A stretch of 64,000 nucleotides of DNA from Apostichopus japonicus (lineage: Eukaryota > Echinodermata > Holothuroidea > Aspidochirotida > Stichopodidae), in NCBI RefSeq assembly GCF_037975245.1, contig NC_092581.1, positions 8,213,501 through 8,277,500 on the forward strand. The letters are read 5' to 3'. The notes below the pieces were generated by a model. It did no database searches. It had not been told where the DNA came from and saw nothing but the letters and a program-made list of their open reading frames with translations. The position numbers and the translations under genes were made by a program. How positions within the stretch are numbered: position 1 is the stretch's first letter; every line of letters begins with the position of its first letter. This document shows, piece by piece, positions 1 through 13,740 of this stretch.

Positions 1-1794
1 TCACTTTCTTTTTTGGGGCATTTTTTGGCTGGGTAATTTTCCCTCAGTTTTCCTGTTGACTTTGCCAATGCTTTTATATAGGTACCAGTTGCACAAATTG
101 CTTTTGGTTCTCAACATTTCCTCCCCAATGATTTGTTAAGCCTTTGTTTCTGTTGGGTTGTGTGTCTAACGAGGCCTACTTTCAGTTGTTAGACCTGTTT
201 ACATTCCTGATCCTTAATGTTCTCCATGTTTGTATAATTGTTAGTTAAAGATGTGCCATGTACACTGATAAGTGCAACCTTTACCACACTAATTAGTGCC
301 AAAAATTTTGTTTTATCTCACATTCGTTATTGTAAATATAGTAAAATTACTGTACATTGCAACAAACTCATAATGTGTTGTGTGTGCCATGTGGCTGATG
401 TAATGGTGGGTCAAATCATTACCAACAATAGTCCAAACAAATGAGAGAAGCAAAGTACTTGAGATTACAAACCCAGGAACGAAACCTGACACACTCGTAA
501 ACAGTAATTTCTATGAACCAATGTGCAATTTTAAAGTATCTAGAGCAATAATGACATTCTATTATTGAAGAAAATATACAGATTTATTGATACAGTATTA
601 ATGTGTTCTAAGGGGTATCCTTGTCACATACATATCTGAAAAATAAAGTCAACCCATGTCGGGAAATGCTGAAAAAAAAAACGCCCTAAACTTGTCAATT
701 TGTAGCAAAATTGTTTGCAAAACAGTTATTCCGATATTGGGAAACATTCAACAGAAAATTTAGCCTTCATTGCCCATATCAATAGCGAACATGAAAGGAT
801 CAGTTTATTATCATTACAGTTTTAGAAGCAACTTTTATCATGACGTATACCTGTAGGATTTTGCTTGCTAGTTTGCTGGGTGAACGTAATACAAGAACTT
901 TGTGGTGGAGAATAGTGGCAAAATACCATACAACTTCTACTTAAATGGTAAAATTTTTAAGAAACACAATGACATTAATTATCTAATTAGGTCATGAACT
1001 TTGCATCCTCAATTAAACTAAGATAACAGTTATGCGGATATGAAAATCAAGTACAGCTCCGTACTGCACAGTGCACTACATTCTGAAGATGATCACAGTG
1101 ATCTCATTCACGGATCTGAGTGTTGTTCAAGGTCGTTGCAGTGTTTGCAAATCCCTAAATTCTTATCAAGTTTGGATACGAAAAATCAATGTTTTTTTTA
1201 TTCCCCTTTAAAATGATATCTTCCCTGTGTGTTCTATTTGAAAACTTTAAAATTATGTGGTTTAGTAAAATGTAAACGACATTCTGTGTAAAAATTGGAC
1301 GTTTTTTGTGTGTGTTATTATTGTCCTATTTTAACAATCATATTAATGCTTCAATTATGATAGGAGAAAGAAGAAAGAATGAAAGTACAATCCTTTGTTG
1401 TGAATCCAAAAGAGATGGTATCAGTATCGGTTGTTATGTTACATGCTCTAGTTACTTCTCCAGTTCTGCATATAGTTTCACTTGTAATGATAACAGTTTC
1501 CTCCGTGTCTTTAAATAGTGTAATAAAGTGAAATTAAAAGAAGAGTATATGTAAAGTGTCCCAGACTCCCAGTCAACTTTGACCATAGATCACTTACTGT
1601 AGGAATGGTAATTGACTTTATCACTCAGATTGCAGTCCAGTTGCCTACACTATACATAATTTACATAGTATGATGATAATACTCATTTTTGTGCTAAGAG
1701 TCGCATTCGTGTACTTGCAACCGAGTATTACATAGTAGTTGCAGCTACAGATTCCATCTGTGAGTAAATGCTCCCATTGACATAGTTTATAATT
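1..1794. other. AT-rich non-coding DNA, nothing recognised
   Basis: Only short chance open frames (up to about 70 codons) occur, and none reads like a protein or carries a recognisable motif. No tandem array or transposon end was seen. It lies 17 kb upstream of the AHR bHLH exon and could be AHR intron 1 or intergenic. Confidence 0.5.
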
Positions 1795-1950
1795 GAACCC
1801 ACTTCCTCATCCTCACTTCCCCTCACTACAAATGCACTTTCCCTACCAAGTCTAGAGTGACCTGGTTACCATTTGACACCGACCTTCTAAGGTGGAAGGT
1901 CACCTCTGATCAACCTACTTTCAGAATCTATCTCCCAAAGTGCATAGTTA
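1795..1950 (+). mobile_element. Degenerate DIRS-type terminal repeat relic
   Basis: The order of motifs follows the intact DIRS left terminus at 23547-23681: a pyrimidine-rich start, a 'tctagagtgacctggttacc' block matching the 'CTAGAATGTCCTGGTAACC' block, then a GACC/GGTCA core and a 'tcagaatctatct' tail. Similarity is partial and eye-aligned, so this is an old relic or a distant subfamily. Confidence 0.35.
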
Positions 1951-3447
1951 TGTGGTCTAAAGATCTTGTATATGGCATGCTCTCAATCCAGTGTAACCTA
2001 AACAAGTTGGGAACAGTTTTGCACTAGGGCCCACTGACCTACATTAGGGTCACCGCCCACAACTACCCGTTCCAAATCTCCCATTCTCAGGGCTTACAAT
2101 ACAATCAAGGCTAATCCATTGGAATATGTTGGTTTTAAACTTTTAGATGTTCACATACAGTATCCTTCTACAAAGCTGTTGGTAACCATCGGACTTCCAT
2201 TTATAAAAGTGCCAAAATAGTCAAACATAAAATTACAAACAGATTATTACTATGAAGTCCTTTATCATTTCCAAAAAGTTTCAGATCGCAGATAATGCTT
2301 TGTTTCGTTAGCAAGCCACATCAGTGACTCTGTCATGTATGTTCTTGAGGTACATTAACCCTCTCTTGAAATATAAAACCATGTACACTTGGAAGGCATG
2401 CTTGTGTTACGATGGCATTGCTTAACAAGGTGAAACAAGGAAGCTTAGCACTAAATACAGGATTTCCTAAAATCATCAATTAATGTGCAGAGTGCCTGAG
2501 GCATTGCAAATTTTAGCAAATTTTGCCAAGTTTGCAAGAAAAGTGGACCCTAGTTGTATATAGTTTCATGTGAATTTTGTGATGGTGCGATGATGTACAT
2601 ATAACTTTGTGTCATTTTAAAAGTATCAAAATTGTTATGTAATTTCATATTTGTGTATAGACAGGTAAACAGAGATAAATCTTGTACATTACGTTACGGT
2701 TCACAATGTCAGTGCTAACCTTGCCAGCTTTATTGAGGAACTGAAAATATACATACATGTACATCCAGAGTTTTTAGGATAAATTAACTGCCCATTATAG
2801 GAACAGGTATATACTGTACATATAGCAATTTAATGATCTATAGGAGTAGGCAAAGAAAAGACACACTCATCAAATCCTTGCAACTAAAATTTTTCAAAGA
2901 GGAAGGGAGGAAAAAAACTATAAATATAACAAACTGCTTAGTGACTGCAAAAAGCCTGCATACTAAAATAAACAAAGGTTAGAGTGCCTGAAGTTTGGAA
3001 TTGGGTGTAGTCATTGTAGGTGGCTGATCACAGATATCAAACTAATAGTCTCTTGTTAGACTAGATCCAAGTGTCCAGTAGAACAGAAGCATTAGTACAG
3101 TGTTACTGTGGTTTTAGTGTGGAGTTTGTTTAGTTTGTCATCTTGAAACAGCATACTAGGTCACCTGTACAGTCAGCTGTTAGGGAATCATTTCCTGGTT
3201 TTCATATACATTATCATATTGATAGCCACATCAGTTTGTTTGGGAACACTTAATGAATGTATAGTGGAACTTCATGAAAATAGAGAACTTTATGACAGTA
3301 AAGATTCTGGTAAATTTATAATAAGATACTGTACATCATACAAATCTAAGGGGAACCTTCAATGGATGATAAACAAAGGTTTTTATTTCAGTGATCTTCT
3401 CTGGAACTGAGAATGGGTATATGAAAAATTACATGATCATGCATAAT
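1951..3447. other. Non-coding DNA, nothing recognised
   Basis: AT-rich sequence with two overlapping small open frames near 3219-3576 that have no recognisable domain. No repeats of note. Confidence 0.5.
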
Positions 3448-4312
3448 TTAATAGTTTCGACTGATTATATGATAATCGGTAATAACCGATTACCGATTAG
3501 TTCATGTGACAATCGGGCCGATGCCAATTACCAATTATTTACACTGTATGTGTTATGCATGACTACCAACTTCTAGGCCGATACAATGAAAGATATAAAT
3601 GAACGACTTAACATTTCACACTAAAGTAAATAAAGAACATTGTAATTCATACCAAACATTTTAAGGAATTTTTAGGAGTATTTGGTACCTTGATTTCATC
3701 ATTTTATCGCATTTGTAAAAAGTTGGGCGCATATGCAATCTGAACCGTTATGAGGCTCAACCGTTCTCTAGCCAGACTAGCCTAATGTACGTAGAACTCA
3801 CAATGAGCAAAGCCTAACGTTATCGTTTTTACTTTCCATTTTCCATGTACGGTGAACGGCCAAAGTGGTTAAAAAGTATATTGTTTTGGTTTTATATTTA
3901 GTCAAGACAATAAATCTTTCTTATCAATCGTTAAAAATGGATAACAGGAGGTTTTGTTAGATCTATGCAAGAAGCGAAGTGAAAAAAAAAAATTACGTCG
4001 TCCCCCGAAGCTTATCGCGGGTATACTGTATCGAACAGCATTAGTACAGTCTCGCCTGAGGGACTTGCGATACCGTTACACGCTAGATTAGCACACCTTC
4101 CCTTGCTTTGAATAGCGTTGAATCGAATGATTTACATTCTTTTCCCGTTGTGGTGTATCAAAAGCATGGAAAAATATAATCCTTGATGTAGAACGTAATA
4201 ATCGGTTCCAAATAATCGGTAGCGCAATGGATTTTACCAATGCCGATTATTTACCGATCGTCTGGTAATCGGCCCGATGCCGATTATCTAACAGATCATC
4301 GGTGGAACACTA
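3448..4312. mobile_element. Non-autonomous hAT-like DNA element
   Basis: Both ends are rich in ATCGG/CCGAT subterminal motifs in inverted orientation. The left end carries GATAATCGG and a CCGATTACC block; the right end, read on the minus strand, starts TAGTGTTCCACCGATGATC and continues to GATAATCGG and CCGATTACC. The flanks tgcataat (3440-3447) and tacataat (4313-4320) are an 8-bp near-duplication with one mismatch, the length hAT transposases make. The interior has no transposase frame. The exact left boundary is uncertain by a few bases. Confidence 0.5.
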
Positions 4313-4854
4313 TACATAATGACTATATAACCTGTAGTCTGGATAGCCACATTTGATCATTGTTTCAGATCAAACTTTAAAATAACTATAAATATCAGTA
4401 TTTGAGCCCTTGTTGTGATGGCAACACCATTATGTTCATATGATTTATGTCCATTCTGTGAGAATAGCTACAGTATATATGGCACCAGCCAAATCTGTCT
4501 GCAATATCTATGCGTACAGATCTGTTTGAAACTGGTTTCTTGAAGGCTGCAATATTTCTCCAATATTACTTATCAAACCATGGACAGTATTGGGTGCATA
4601 TAATGGTATGTTGGATAAAAACCAATATGTAGATGAACATTACTTACTTTTCTCTTTAGTTACCTGTCTCTCCACAATATATAGATGCATTCCAATCTAC
4701 ATAGCTTACAAATACTAGTAATGTTTCAGTGCTAACCCACTTTTGATTGGTGAAATATAGTAATTTAGCAAATCATGTTGAGATATGAATGATTAAAATA
4801 CTGGATAAATATTATACTTGGCATGTGGATCCACCAAAGTAGTGAGTAACAGAA
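4313..4854. other. Non-coding DNA, nothing recognised
   Basis: AT-rich, with no coding-like frame or repeat. Confidence 0.5.
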
Positions 4855-5030
4855 CCCTATTGGTTTTCAAAGGTAAAAGGGCATTTGAGGTCACCAGAGG
4901 TCAAAGAGTGAATTGATGGTAAGATTAACTTCAAAACAAAACCTTTTATAGAGATCAAAGGTCATTTGAGGTCAACAGAGACCATAGCATAAATCATTAA
5001 GCCAGTGGCAATATAGTGCCAAGTAAGTGG
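4855..5030 (-). repeat. AGGTCA-rich dispersed repeat fragment
   Basis: Two imperfect units (near 4880-4905 and 4955-4985) carry the 'catttgaggtca' motif. The minus strand of the same family recurs at 63405-63665 as 'tgacctcaaatgacc'. The first unit contains two AGGTCA half-sites spaced by four bases (4888-4893, 4898-4903). It is probably a dispersed repeat that happens to carry nuclear-receptor-like half-sites. Confidence 0.45.
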
Positions 5031-5984
5031 GATATACAGTCATTTTCACCTATTGATACCAAAAATTTGCAAAAACTTTGGCTTCAGAAATATCCCTTCT
5101 GTAGTTATAATCTGTGCCAGTGACAAACATCAAGTTCAAGTCATCACTCATATTTTTGATTATAAGTCACTTTCTGTTGTTTGGAGTCTGAACTGTCAGT
5201 AAAAGAAGCTTACATAGTTAAGTTTAGTTGGGTGGTTCAGCTGTGAAGAAGAGGAAATATGAGTGTTTGTTTCAATTCAACTCATTTCAATTTTTGGCAC
5301 CTGTACACAACAGTCAATACCGATGTCTGGTACAAAATACTAAAATAAATATTGTAAGTATATATATAATGCTCAAGATATTGTATGCCTTTTGACGTTA
5401 CCAAGCCTCTTTCAAGTTGCCTTTCTCCTGTTTTATGGTGGCATTGTGCTGTTGATCCCCTAATCATCTGGCATGCTTGCTTGGTTTGTAGACACCATAT
5501 GTGACCTTTGACATTCTTGGGTGGATACAACAGAAAGTTGGACTAAGGCCAAGTATGTTGTTGACGGTCTCTTAGAAATCTGTGATGATATGTGACACAT
5601 TTTGTATTCACACTGGGCACCTTACGGGCAGTATCAAGCAGCACATTCCTTCTGAACATTGCTCTTCCAACTCTCTCATACATGTTTTCAGTAGTCCTTG
5701 TGCCAAAGATGCAGATTTTAATGGAGCGTAGGAAGTGAACAGTGAAATGTTTGGCCGTTGGTGCACTCGTGAGGGAATGGCCAGGCTGTGTGCACATTTT
5801 ATCCTTAGAACTGAAATGTATTCGAATTGCCAAACTTTGATTGCAAATGTCCAAACAAGTCTTAATCAAACTTACAGCAAAGATGGGTTAAAGGAAACTG
5901 AGGCATATCTGAATCCCAAGCAGTGTTAATTTACTTTTACAGTTGCATACACACTACCAGTAGAAGTTGTTTTCATTAGTAATT
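5031..5984. other. Non-coding DNA with one long minus-strand frame
   Basis: On the minus strand 5869-5282 is open for about 195 codons apart from one TAG at 5545-5543. The reading has no recognisable domain, and no splice-site pair stands out. It may be a decayed coding relic or chance. Confidence 0.3.
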
Positions 5985-6140
5985 ACTATTTGCTTATTCC
6001 TCGCTTACCTGTCTCCCCACAACCTTAGCACTCTCGTTCTACCCTGTCTAGAATGAATTGGTAACCTTGTAACACTGTGCGCCCTCTATGACCGGACCCC
6101 TCTGGTCAATACCCTTCCTTCTCATTCTACCACCCAAAGT
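5985..6140 (+). mobile_element. DIRS left-type terminal repeat relic
   Basis: It aligns along its whole length with the intact DIRS left terminus at 23547-23697. Shared blocks are CCTCGCTTACCTGTCTCC, a CTAGAATG block, GGTAACCTTGTAACACTGTGC, the CCGG...GGTCA core and the tail CCTTCCTTCTCATTCTACCA. The leader that follows the terminus in the intact element is not seen afterwards, so only the end survives. Confidence 0.75.
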
Positions 6141-7735
6141 AAGTTTTTGAATTACTCCTTACTTGACCATCTCCACTCAATAAAATACTCTTTCCAACAG
6201 TATTTCCTACCTACTTGTTTCAACAATAGATAGGATACGTACATTGAAGTCTGAATATCATTACATTTCATACTTTTAAGTGCCTTCCCATTTTGTCATG
6301 GTCATCTTAAGATTGGCTATGCCTGTCAGCTGGGCCATAGGTAATGTGAATGGTCAGTCTTATTATATTGATAGCACTCATTGGCTAAACTTGGACAGTT
6401 CATGGGAACGGTAGTTGCATGGTTAAATAAAAGAGCATGCTTAGTACTTTGCAATGAAATTAGAATCAATTTGATGCAAATTTAGTGGCTTTGTATTTAT
6501 ATGACATCTCAATTTAACCATGTACCCCACTTTATGTGTACTCTTGATAATAAACTACTGTACACTTTACACAGTAACTGCATATATTCTAGTTTATCAT
6601 GCCAAATGGGAAGTTATGAGGCGATTTGGTTCCCCATCTCAGTACAATCTTTCCATTGTTATACTGTAAGTATACATGGTAAGTTCACAAACCATAGACT
6701 TGTACATTATGTTCATTTGCTATTTTATCTACAGGAGTTCACTTTCTGTTTCTGTTAGCAAACAAGATTGCTTTGGAAAGCTTGGAAGCAATAAACTACA
6801 ACATGTTTTGTTATGTTAGGTGAAACGTCTCAGTCAAGACAGAGCTGGGATATTAAACCTCAAATGTTCCTGCACTGCTTTAAAACCACAACAGAGCAAA
6901 GTACAGCAAACCCTATAGTACCAGAACCACAGTCAGGGAACGGAAGATCATTCTAGCTTATGATTGAGAATCTGTCCTTTAGGTCGCTACTCTCTAAGAA
7001 TCTGCTTAAATCAACAGAAAGAAAGCAAATTACTGTAGGTATGGAATAGCTTGAAGTATCTTAGCTTCTGTGTAAACAGAAACAGGGTTGGTTTATTACA
7101 GAAGTAGGGTGAATGCACTAAAATATTAACTTTTGCAAGTGCAAATAAGGAAATGAGCAAGCAAATACATTTCCACCAGACTCAAGGCATACAGTGGTTG
7201 TGATAATTCAATTCAGGATACTTTAACAAAAAACATATGTTTTTGCAAGTTGACATTAGGCAAGAAGTAAGATTTAGCTGGATGTGCTCAAGATCCACCA
7301 ATAGACTACAGTCTGACTGTGGTCTATTGGTCGATCTCTTTCATTTTGTGGAGAAAAAAGTAAAACTTGACCTAGTTTTGGGAAATGTGTGCTCAGTAGT
7401 GCTCTATTTTCTTTTGGCACAGTGAAGTCTACATAAGAGTCTACCACAACTCATTTGCTTTCCTGGTTTTACTGTTTCTTCAGAAATTTGATGCAAGATC
7501 ATTTGGTACTTGTAAGCAAAACGAACATTCAACAGCCCAGCCACATGCTTTAGAGCTATGTAAAATTGGGCATACTGTATGCAGGAAGCCATTGAGCTGA
7601 GACACTGGTCTAACATTTGGAAACCAGTGACTGTGATTATTGATTGTGTTACTACTGTAGGTTGGGCTATTCAAATCAAGGCATTTAAACTCAGTAACTA
7701 TTGACTTATTCAGTGAATAATGTAATCATTATCCT
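6141..7735. other. Non-coding DNA, nothing recognised
   Basis: AT-rich; the open frames at 6501-6758, 7237-7425 and 7404-7674 are short and without recognisable motifs. Confidence 0.5.
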
Positions 7736-7895
7736 ATTGCAAAAAAATAGTGAAATTACTATACAAGTGCAAAGATGCATGTATCTAGCAGTTTTGTACA
7801 AAGGAACTCCAGTACGTTATAATCCGAGACAAACTGCAGGAATTTCAAAACTGATGCACAAATTTGAACATTAAATTATTCCCTGATATTATTAT
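7736..7895 (+). repeat. Dispersed repeat copy A
   Basis: It shares 'actatacaagtgcaaagatgcat', a 'ttttgtacaa/ttttacaagg' block, 'tcaaaactg' and 'aacattaaattattccctga' in the same order with 15945-16080. This is a diverged pair of an unnamed family. Confidence 0.4.
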
Positions 7896-7984
7896 ATTGC
7901 ACCAAACTGGACAACAAGAAATCATGGATACTGCAGCTCAATATCATAAACAAGAATAAAACAGACTCTTTAGAGTTAAGATAA

Positions 7985-8150
7985 TCAAATTTGATGTTTG
8001 CTTGTTCCTCAATTACCTATCTCCACACGACTATTGTACTTTCACCCCAGTGTTCTGTCATAGTGTGATTAGCTAACCTCTTTAGCACTGTGTTTACTTG
8101 GCTGCTGGCAACATCAGGTTGTCTGTCGTAAACCTTTTCATTCTACAGTA
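7985..8150 (+). mobile_element. Degenerate DIRS-type terminal repeat relic
   Basis: 'gttcctcaattacctatctcc' followed by 'gctaacctctttagcactgtg' and 'cttttcattctac' follow the order of the DIRS left terminus, with many substitutions and a larger spacing. Weak on its own, but it fits the other relics in the window. Confidence 0.35.
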
Positions 8151-11100
8151 CTACACACAAGTGTCTAGAAAAGGTAGGTGAAAACTGGTGACAAAGTCAC
8201 AAATCTTTTTATACTTACAGAGCTACTACAATATGTTGGTTTGTGTACATGCCCCTTGTTGCTTGCTATAGGGGTTCATATTTTACATACATGTTTCTCT
8301 CCACATGGATGTGGACATGTTCATGACCTTTGCTTCTTACCAGGGGTTCCTTCAAGTTTGTAAATGTCCATCCAGAAAGGGTTGGATATCATTGTATAAA
8401 TCTATAGTAATACTTACCTGTACATGCCTATGTAGACATAGGGAATGTTGAACAGTGTAGAACACAGCAGGGAGGACAAAAGATGATGAATGTCAGATAG
8501 CTGGAATACTGTGTGTCATTGTGTGAATGGTGATATCTTTCTTGCTGTTTGCACCACTTACTGTATATATAACAGAGACATCATGACCAATGCTGCATAT
8601 TGCATATGCAATGGCATATATATTATTTATGATGTTAAACCTTAAGTCTCCAGTAAGGTGAAGAATAAGAAAACCTGGACTCCAAGTACATGATAAATTC
8701 TGATATTACACAAAGTATAATTTGTAAGGATGGTAGGTCATGCACAGGGGTGTGGGGGGGGGGGGGGTAGAATGTAGGTAGGATTCAAGATTCAGATTAG
8801 AACAATTTAGTGAAGACAGACAAACATCTAAAATAGCAAGTCTGGGAATATAATAGACAAACACTGTCATAGTGATGATTATGAAAGGTTATGGTAGAAT
8901 TTCTAAAGTTGATAATATTAGATAATGCCATTTTCCTTACAATCCCTGAAAATAAGACTAACAGTGGTGATCTAAAATATTGTATATCTTGTAGAACATT
9001 AATGTTTTTTCTGTCATCAGTAAGTGTTTCTCGTTTTGCAACCTTGTGCAGATAACGTCCTGCTGACTTGCTTTAACACAATACATACATTGCAAACATA
9101 CAGTGGTTTGGTCCCTTTGAACTGCACATGACTGATTATCAAATCTGTGAAACTTGCACTGCTGTGGATGTGATCATGTTTGGTCTTTACACAATTAATA
9201 AAGTACAGTTACAGGTTGTCCTTCACACGACTTGGGTTGTCTTCTAAAACTGTTGTAATAAAAGCAAAATTGAGGTATTCTTAGTCCTTTAAAACAGCCT
9301 TTTGCACGGGCCAAATAATTATCCCGGTTTTTTTATGTGTACAGTAATTCAAAATATCATATCAGACCAAGACACTCATAGATTTTGCTACCAAGTGAAT
9401 GTGGGTAATTAAAGGGCATATGGTGTTGAAATATCATCCCAAAGTGATGCCTGCATACCATTAACTGTGATCCTATTACTATTACTATTGTACCAAAACA
9501 TGTACCAAACATATTTTGTGTGAAAAACGTCGCAAATCTTACAAAATGTTAGCAAAAAGAAGCAAAAATTTCTTCAGAAAATAGCTTATTATCCAACAAT
9601 AAGCCACGCCTATAAACATTCTTACTATCACAGCATCTCATGCAGAGAGGTCACGTCGGGTCGCCTGAGCAAATTCTTGGATTACTCACCCTCCCATATA
9701 CTTACCAGTATGCGAAGGTATACAATATACAGGAAAGTGTACTGTATGTATACAGTAGTGACAGTACAGTGCTTTGATAGTCCTGTACAAGCGTTATACA
9801 ATTGAGCTGCATAATTTGTTGAAAATCTGTTTATTTAGAAACACTTACTGGCTTTCCAATTAAAAATCGAACCCTTAAAAGTGAAAATGAAACTCAATTT
9901 TACAAAATTTGCAATAAACACAGAAATCATGACTTAAACCATCACAGTGTTCGGGAAAACAAAGCTCATTCACATGTTGTCAATCACGTCTGTTTCGGAC
10001 CTGACAGAGAATACCCAGAGTCCTAGACACTGATTGGTCAAATTGAACATTGTTAACGTTAATGTCGTTTAACCTAGTTAGCCAAATTTTGGATTATACC
10101 AAGGGCCTTATGACTACAGTGTATGTTCAGTCTATCATTTACTGTATGCACCTTGCGTTTGCCATGATTTGCTGGTTTCATTCACTACGGACGAAAAATA
10201 CGCCAACTATCTATGCCGTTGTAATTAATACCGGTGTAATACGCTAATAGCATACATTCTACTGTACTATACTGCATGCAATATAGGCGTACAATATGTC
10301 ACATTATAGAGATGATTCGATTGGTTGAGCTTAAAATATGAATGAGAAAGGTGTGGTTTGCATGCGTAATTGTTTGGCAGAACAAAATTTTCTAATTTTT
10401 ATGAAATGGTTAATTACATGTTAATTAGGGTTCCCTGAGTAAAAATTCTATCACAGTAATCTCCCTTTTATCAATTGCAAGTTGCTGATATGTAAAGTGA
10501 TAATGGATTCTAAAAATTCCAGATAAATACCATATTGACCTTTAAGTAACATATTGGATGCTGAAGATTTTGTTGCCAAGACACTTTTTCACTAATGTTA
10601 ATCATCTGCAAAAACAAGTTGGAAAACTTGAACTCTTTGGACTGTAAACTCATTTGAAAAGAAATCAAGTTTGTAAAGTTCAGAAATTGGAGAAGCAGGG
10701 ATTGTTTTTCTTCATGGAAAGTGTTAGTGGGAGAGTTTGATCTATCTGATCTGCAGGTTTTTCTGTGAAAGGATTCACCAGAAGGTTTGAAAAACAAACC
10801 CACTCATTCCTGGTGATAATTGGATGTTTATCACCATCAGCAGGGTGTAGGACGAGCAGTGCTTGGACACTGACAGCGTTTGGAGCAAGACTGTCATGAA
10901 TACAATCAAAGGTCAAGCAAAGGTCAATTTAACTGGATGTGAGTCCCCATCCTTCTTCCTTGGACCCTAGAAGGCTTTATCCTCTGATAGACCTTTGTGG
11001 AGCACTGGTGGATGATGATGATAGATAAGGAGAATGTTTTTATTGAATAAATTTGGCTCAAACACCTTTTAGCGTGAGTCTAATTTATTGCACAGTAAGG

Positions 11101-13655
11101 GACATTTTGAGTCTATGTAGTTATGTGTTTACTGTAGGCAGAGTGATAGGAAGACAGCACAAAAGAAAGATAGGTACATCTGGTGATTAAACTGCCATCC
11201 AACATGAGTTGTTTAAATTGTAATGTAAGATAGAAATTTATGGTGGAGTTTGTTTTCACCAGCTCATTGCATACCAATAACACCAGGTGGGGGAGAGAGA
11301 AATTCTTGGACGTTATGGAATACCATATGAAACACTACAGTAGGATACACATGAAATGTAACCACCTGCTTCTGTAGTCTTAATGGAAATCTAATGGAAA
11401 TCTTATAAAGTCTCTGAAATTCCCTGTAGTCCACCCCATGTAGTTCATTACCCTGAGGAAATGTTAAGCTTTAACAAATTTGTGGTAACATTGAAGAGAA
11501 TTCAGTCTTGTTTTTCAAGATACAAAACACTACAGTTCTGGAGTTTCAGCTGCAACTGTTGACAGTTTTGAAAAAAGAATTGTAATTTTCATATTGGAAA
11601 CTTGAAATAAACTTGCACATTTCCAAAAGTAAACCAACTTAATATGTTATGTAGCAATATGTATGTTGTGTGAACTCACTCTCTTGCATTAACCTAATAT
11701 GTGCCCTAACATAAAATTGACTGTACAATTTGTACATCAAACTAAGTCTGCATTATTGTGTGCTATGTGTCAAAAGTTCTTTTCCAATACTCAAATGGCT
11801 TGTACATGTATGCAATTTCTGTGTCAATACATGCACACAGTACTAGTAGTTAGTACTGATGGAGGAAAAAAAAAAACAGTGTGTATTGAAGTGATATTGT
11901 GTTAATATTGATTCTATTACCCTGGATAAGGTTCTCTCAACTAGAGAAAGAGGGGAGAGAGAAAATTGGTGTATATATAACCAAAGCCAAAGCCCAAAAA
12001 AAAAATAGAAAACCGGAGAAGGTAAGGATAAGAGTGGTACTTCAATCGACATATTTGAGTAACGAGATGGTTTAGTGTTGACTATCATGACCTGAAAAGT
12101 CAATATGAATAATGATGATAATAACAATTAAAACTGAACACAGTTAAAGGTATGAATAATTCATAACATGTGTTATCTGCAAATAGCTATCTCAAAAATT
12201 TGCTGATTTATCAAGAAACATATATTTAGGCAAATAATTGTATGAATTTTTCCAGCTGTTCCCTACTGACACCATCCCCTTTCACAAGTATAAGATAGAA
12301 TGTTAATTCAGTAGCAAAAGACTGAGACTAACTAAAGGCAACAATGTTTCAAAATCATGACTTATATTATATAAAAGTCTAAAGGTTGCAGTTTATTTTA
12401 AGCTCTGGATTTGATATTCAGTTTGTCCTAATCTGATGATATCATGTTATACATGTGCATTATAGAGGTTCTCAACTAATTTTCTAAGTTTGTTTAGAGA
12501 AAAATTGATTGGAGGACTAACTACCATGTTGTTTGCAAATTCTCACAAACCAGACTAAATTGCTTGATAATCCATTCACACAGCAAGCACAAGGAAGTGC
12601 AACCTGTTTATTGCATATTCTCTATGTGTAAAACTTTCACAGGAACGTGATAAGACTTAACTTTTTGTTAAGGGAAACAGCCTGATGATGTAAAAGAACT
12701 GATAAACATCTAATATTGTGCATGAAAACCATCTAACAAACCATTCGTTTTAGGTTAACAATGTTTCTTTTTGTCAACATCAGTTCAATGTGGTATCAAT
12801 CTAAGTGGAGGAGGATAAGAGGTCAAAGGTCATTTAAAGTCTATTTGGCTGTAATGTAATTGTTTTTTTTCAAGTCAATCTTTCGAAGGGCTTCAGTTTA
12901 CTTTGGACGAAGGTTGGCAAAAAGTATGGTCATAATTGGCCAAAAAGGAAATTTTTGCAATTGAATCTTCACTTTAGGGCTTCAATATATAGTAATACTA
13001 AAATGTATTGATTTAGCCTTCTGGGTGAGTATGGTAATGTTAGGCTATGCAGACCTAGTCTATGGGCCTGAGGCTGAAGTCTTACTCTCAGTGACTAGTG
13101 TGACGGAAATCGACAAATCTTGGATAGAACTGTAGTGTAGGGTTATAGACATTAAGTGTGGTGTGTGACACTGTTCATGATTAATCATGTTGTGTAGCAG
13201 GAATTCTCTCGTAGTGAAAAATGATTTCCGTAATCGTTTCCGATCATTTCCAGAGACAAAGAGTAAGCCCAGGGTGTACAGCATGTTATTGCAGCAACAT
13301 AAATGAGCATGCGGTATTCCCACATGCACAGTTTAGTACTGCATACACGCTGTACTCCAGCTAGCTTGTCATACATGCGTGCGTCGGTGAGGTAGAAAGC
13401 AAGCGTGGTTGGGGCCACCAGGGTCTGTACCACTGAGATCAGTGGTCTGTACTCTGTAGTGTACGTAGTATATATGGTACTGTTCATATGTACAGTATTC
13501 ACACACAGTAAAGTGTAGGATTTTGCCCTCAATTATTTCTTACTTTGTTTCTGATATGAATGGAGGCCGATACCTACAAGCTACTATGATTTTTTGGGGG
13601 TGGATTTTTATTTTAAAAAATAGTGATTTTCCAAATTTGATGCGAACTGTTGAAC
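8151..13655. other. Long non-coding stretch, nothing recognised
   Basis: No coding-like frame, RNA gene or transposon end was identified. It contains a 14-base G run at 8754-8767 and a perfect AGGTCAAAGGTCA at 12820-12832. The region around 9600-10250 is slightly less AT-rich but shows no credible exon. Small frames such as 13185-13532 (minus) lack motifs. Confidence 0.45.
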
Positions 13656-13659
13656 ACTT

Positions 13660-13740
13660 ACGGCAAATAAGCTAGTCGTCAGTCGGACAACAGGGTTGTC
13701 CGACATGATTTTTGGTCGTCTCGGACGACCGTTACATTTG
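13660..13740. repeat. Short inverted repeat (GGACAAC/GTTGTCC)
   Basis: A hairpin CGGACAAC-AGG-GTTGTCCG is followed by a second small inverted motif GTCGTCTCGGACGAC. Such compact paired hairpins often mark a transposon end, but no partner end was found. Confidence 0.3.
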
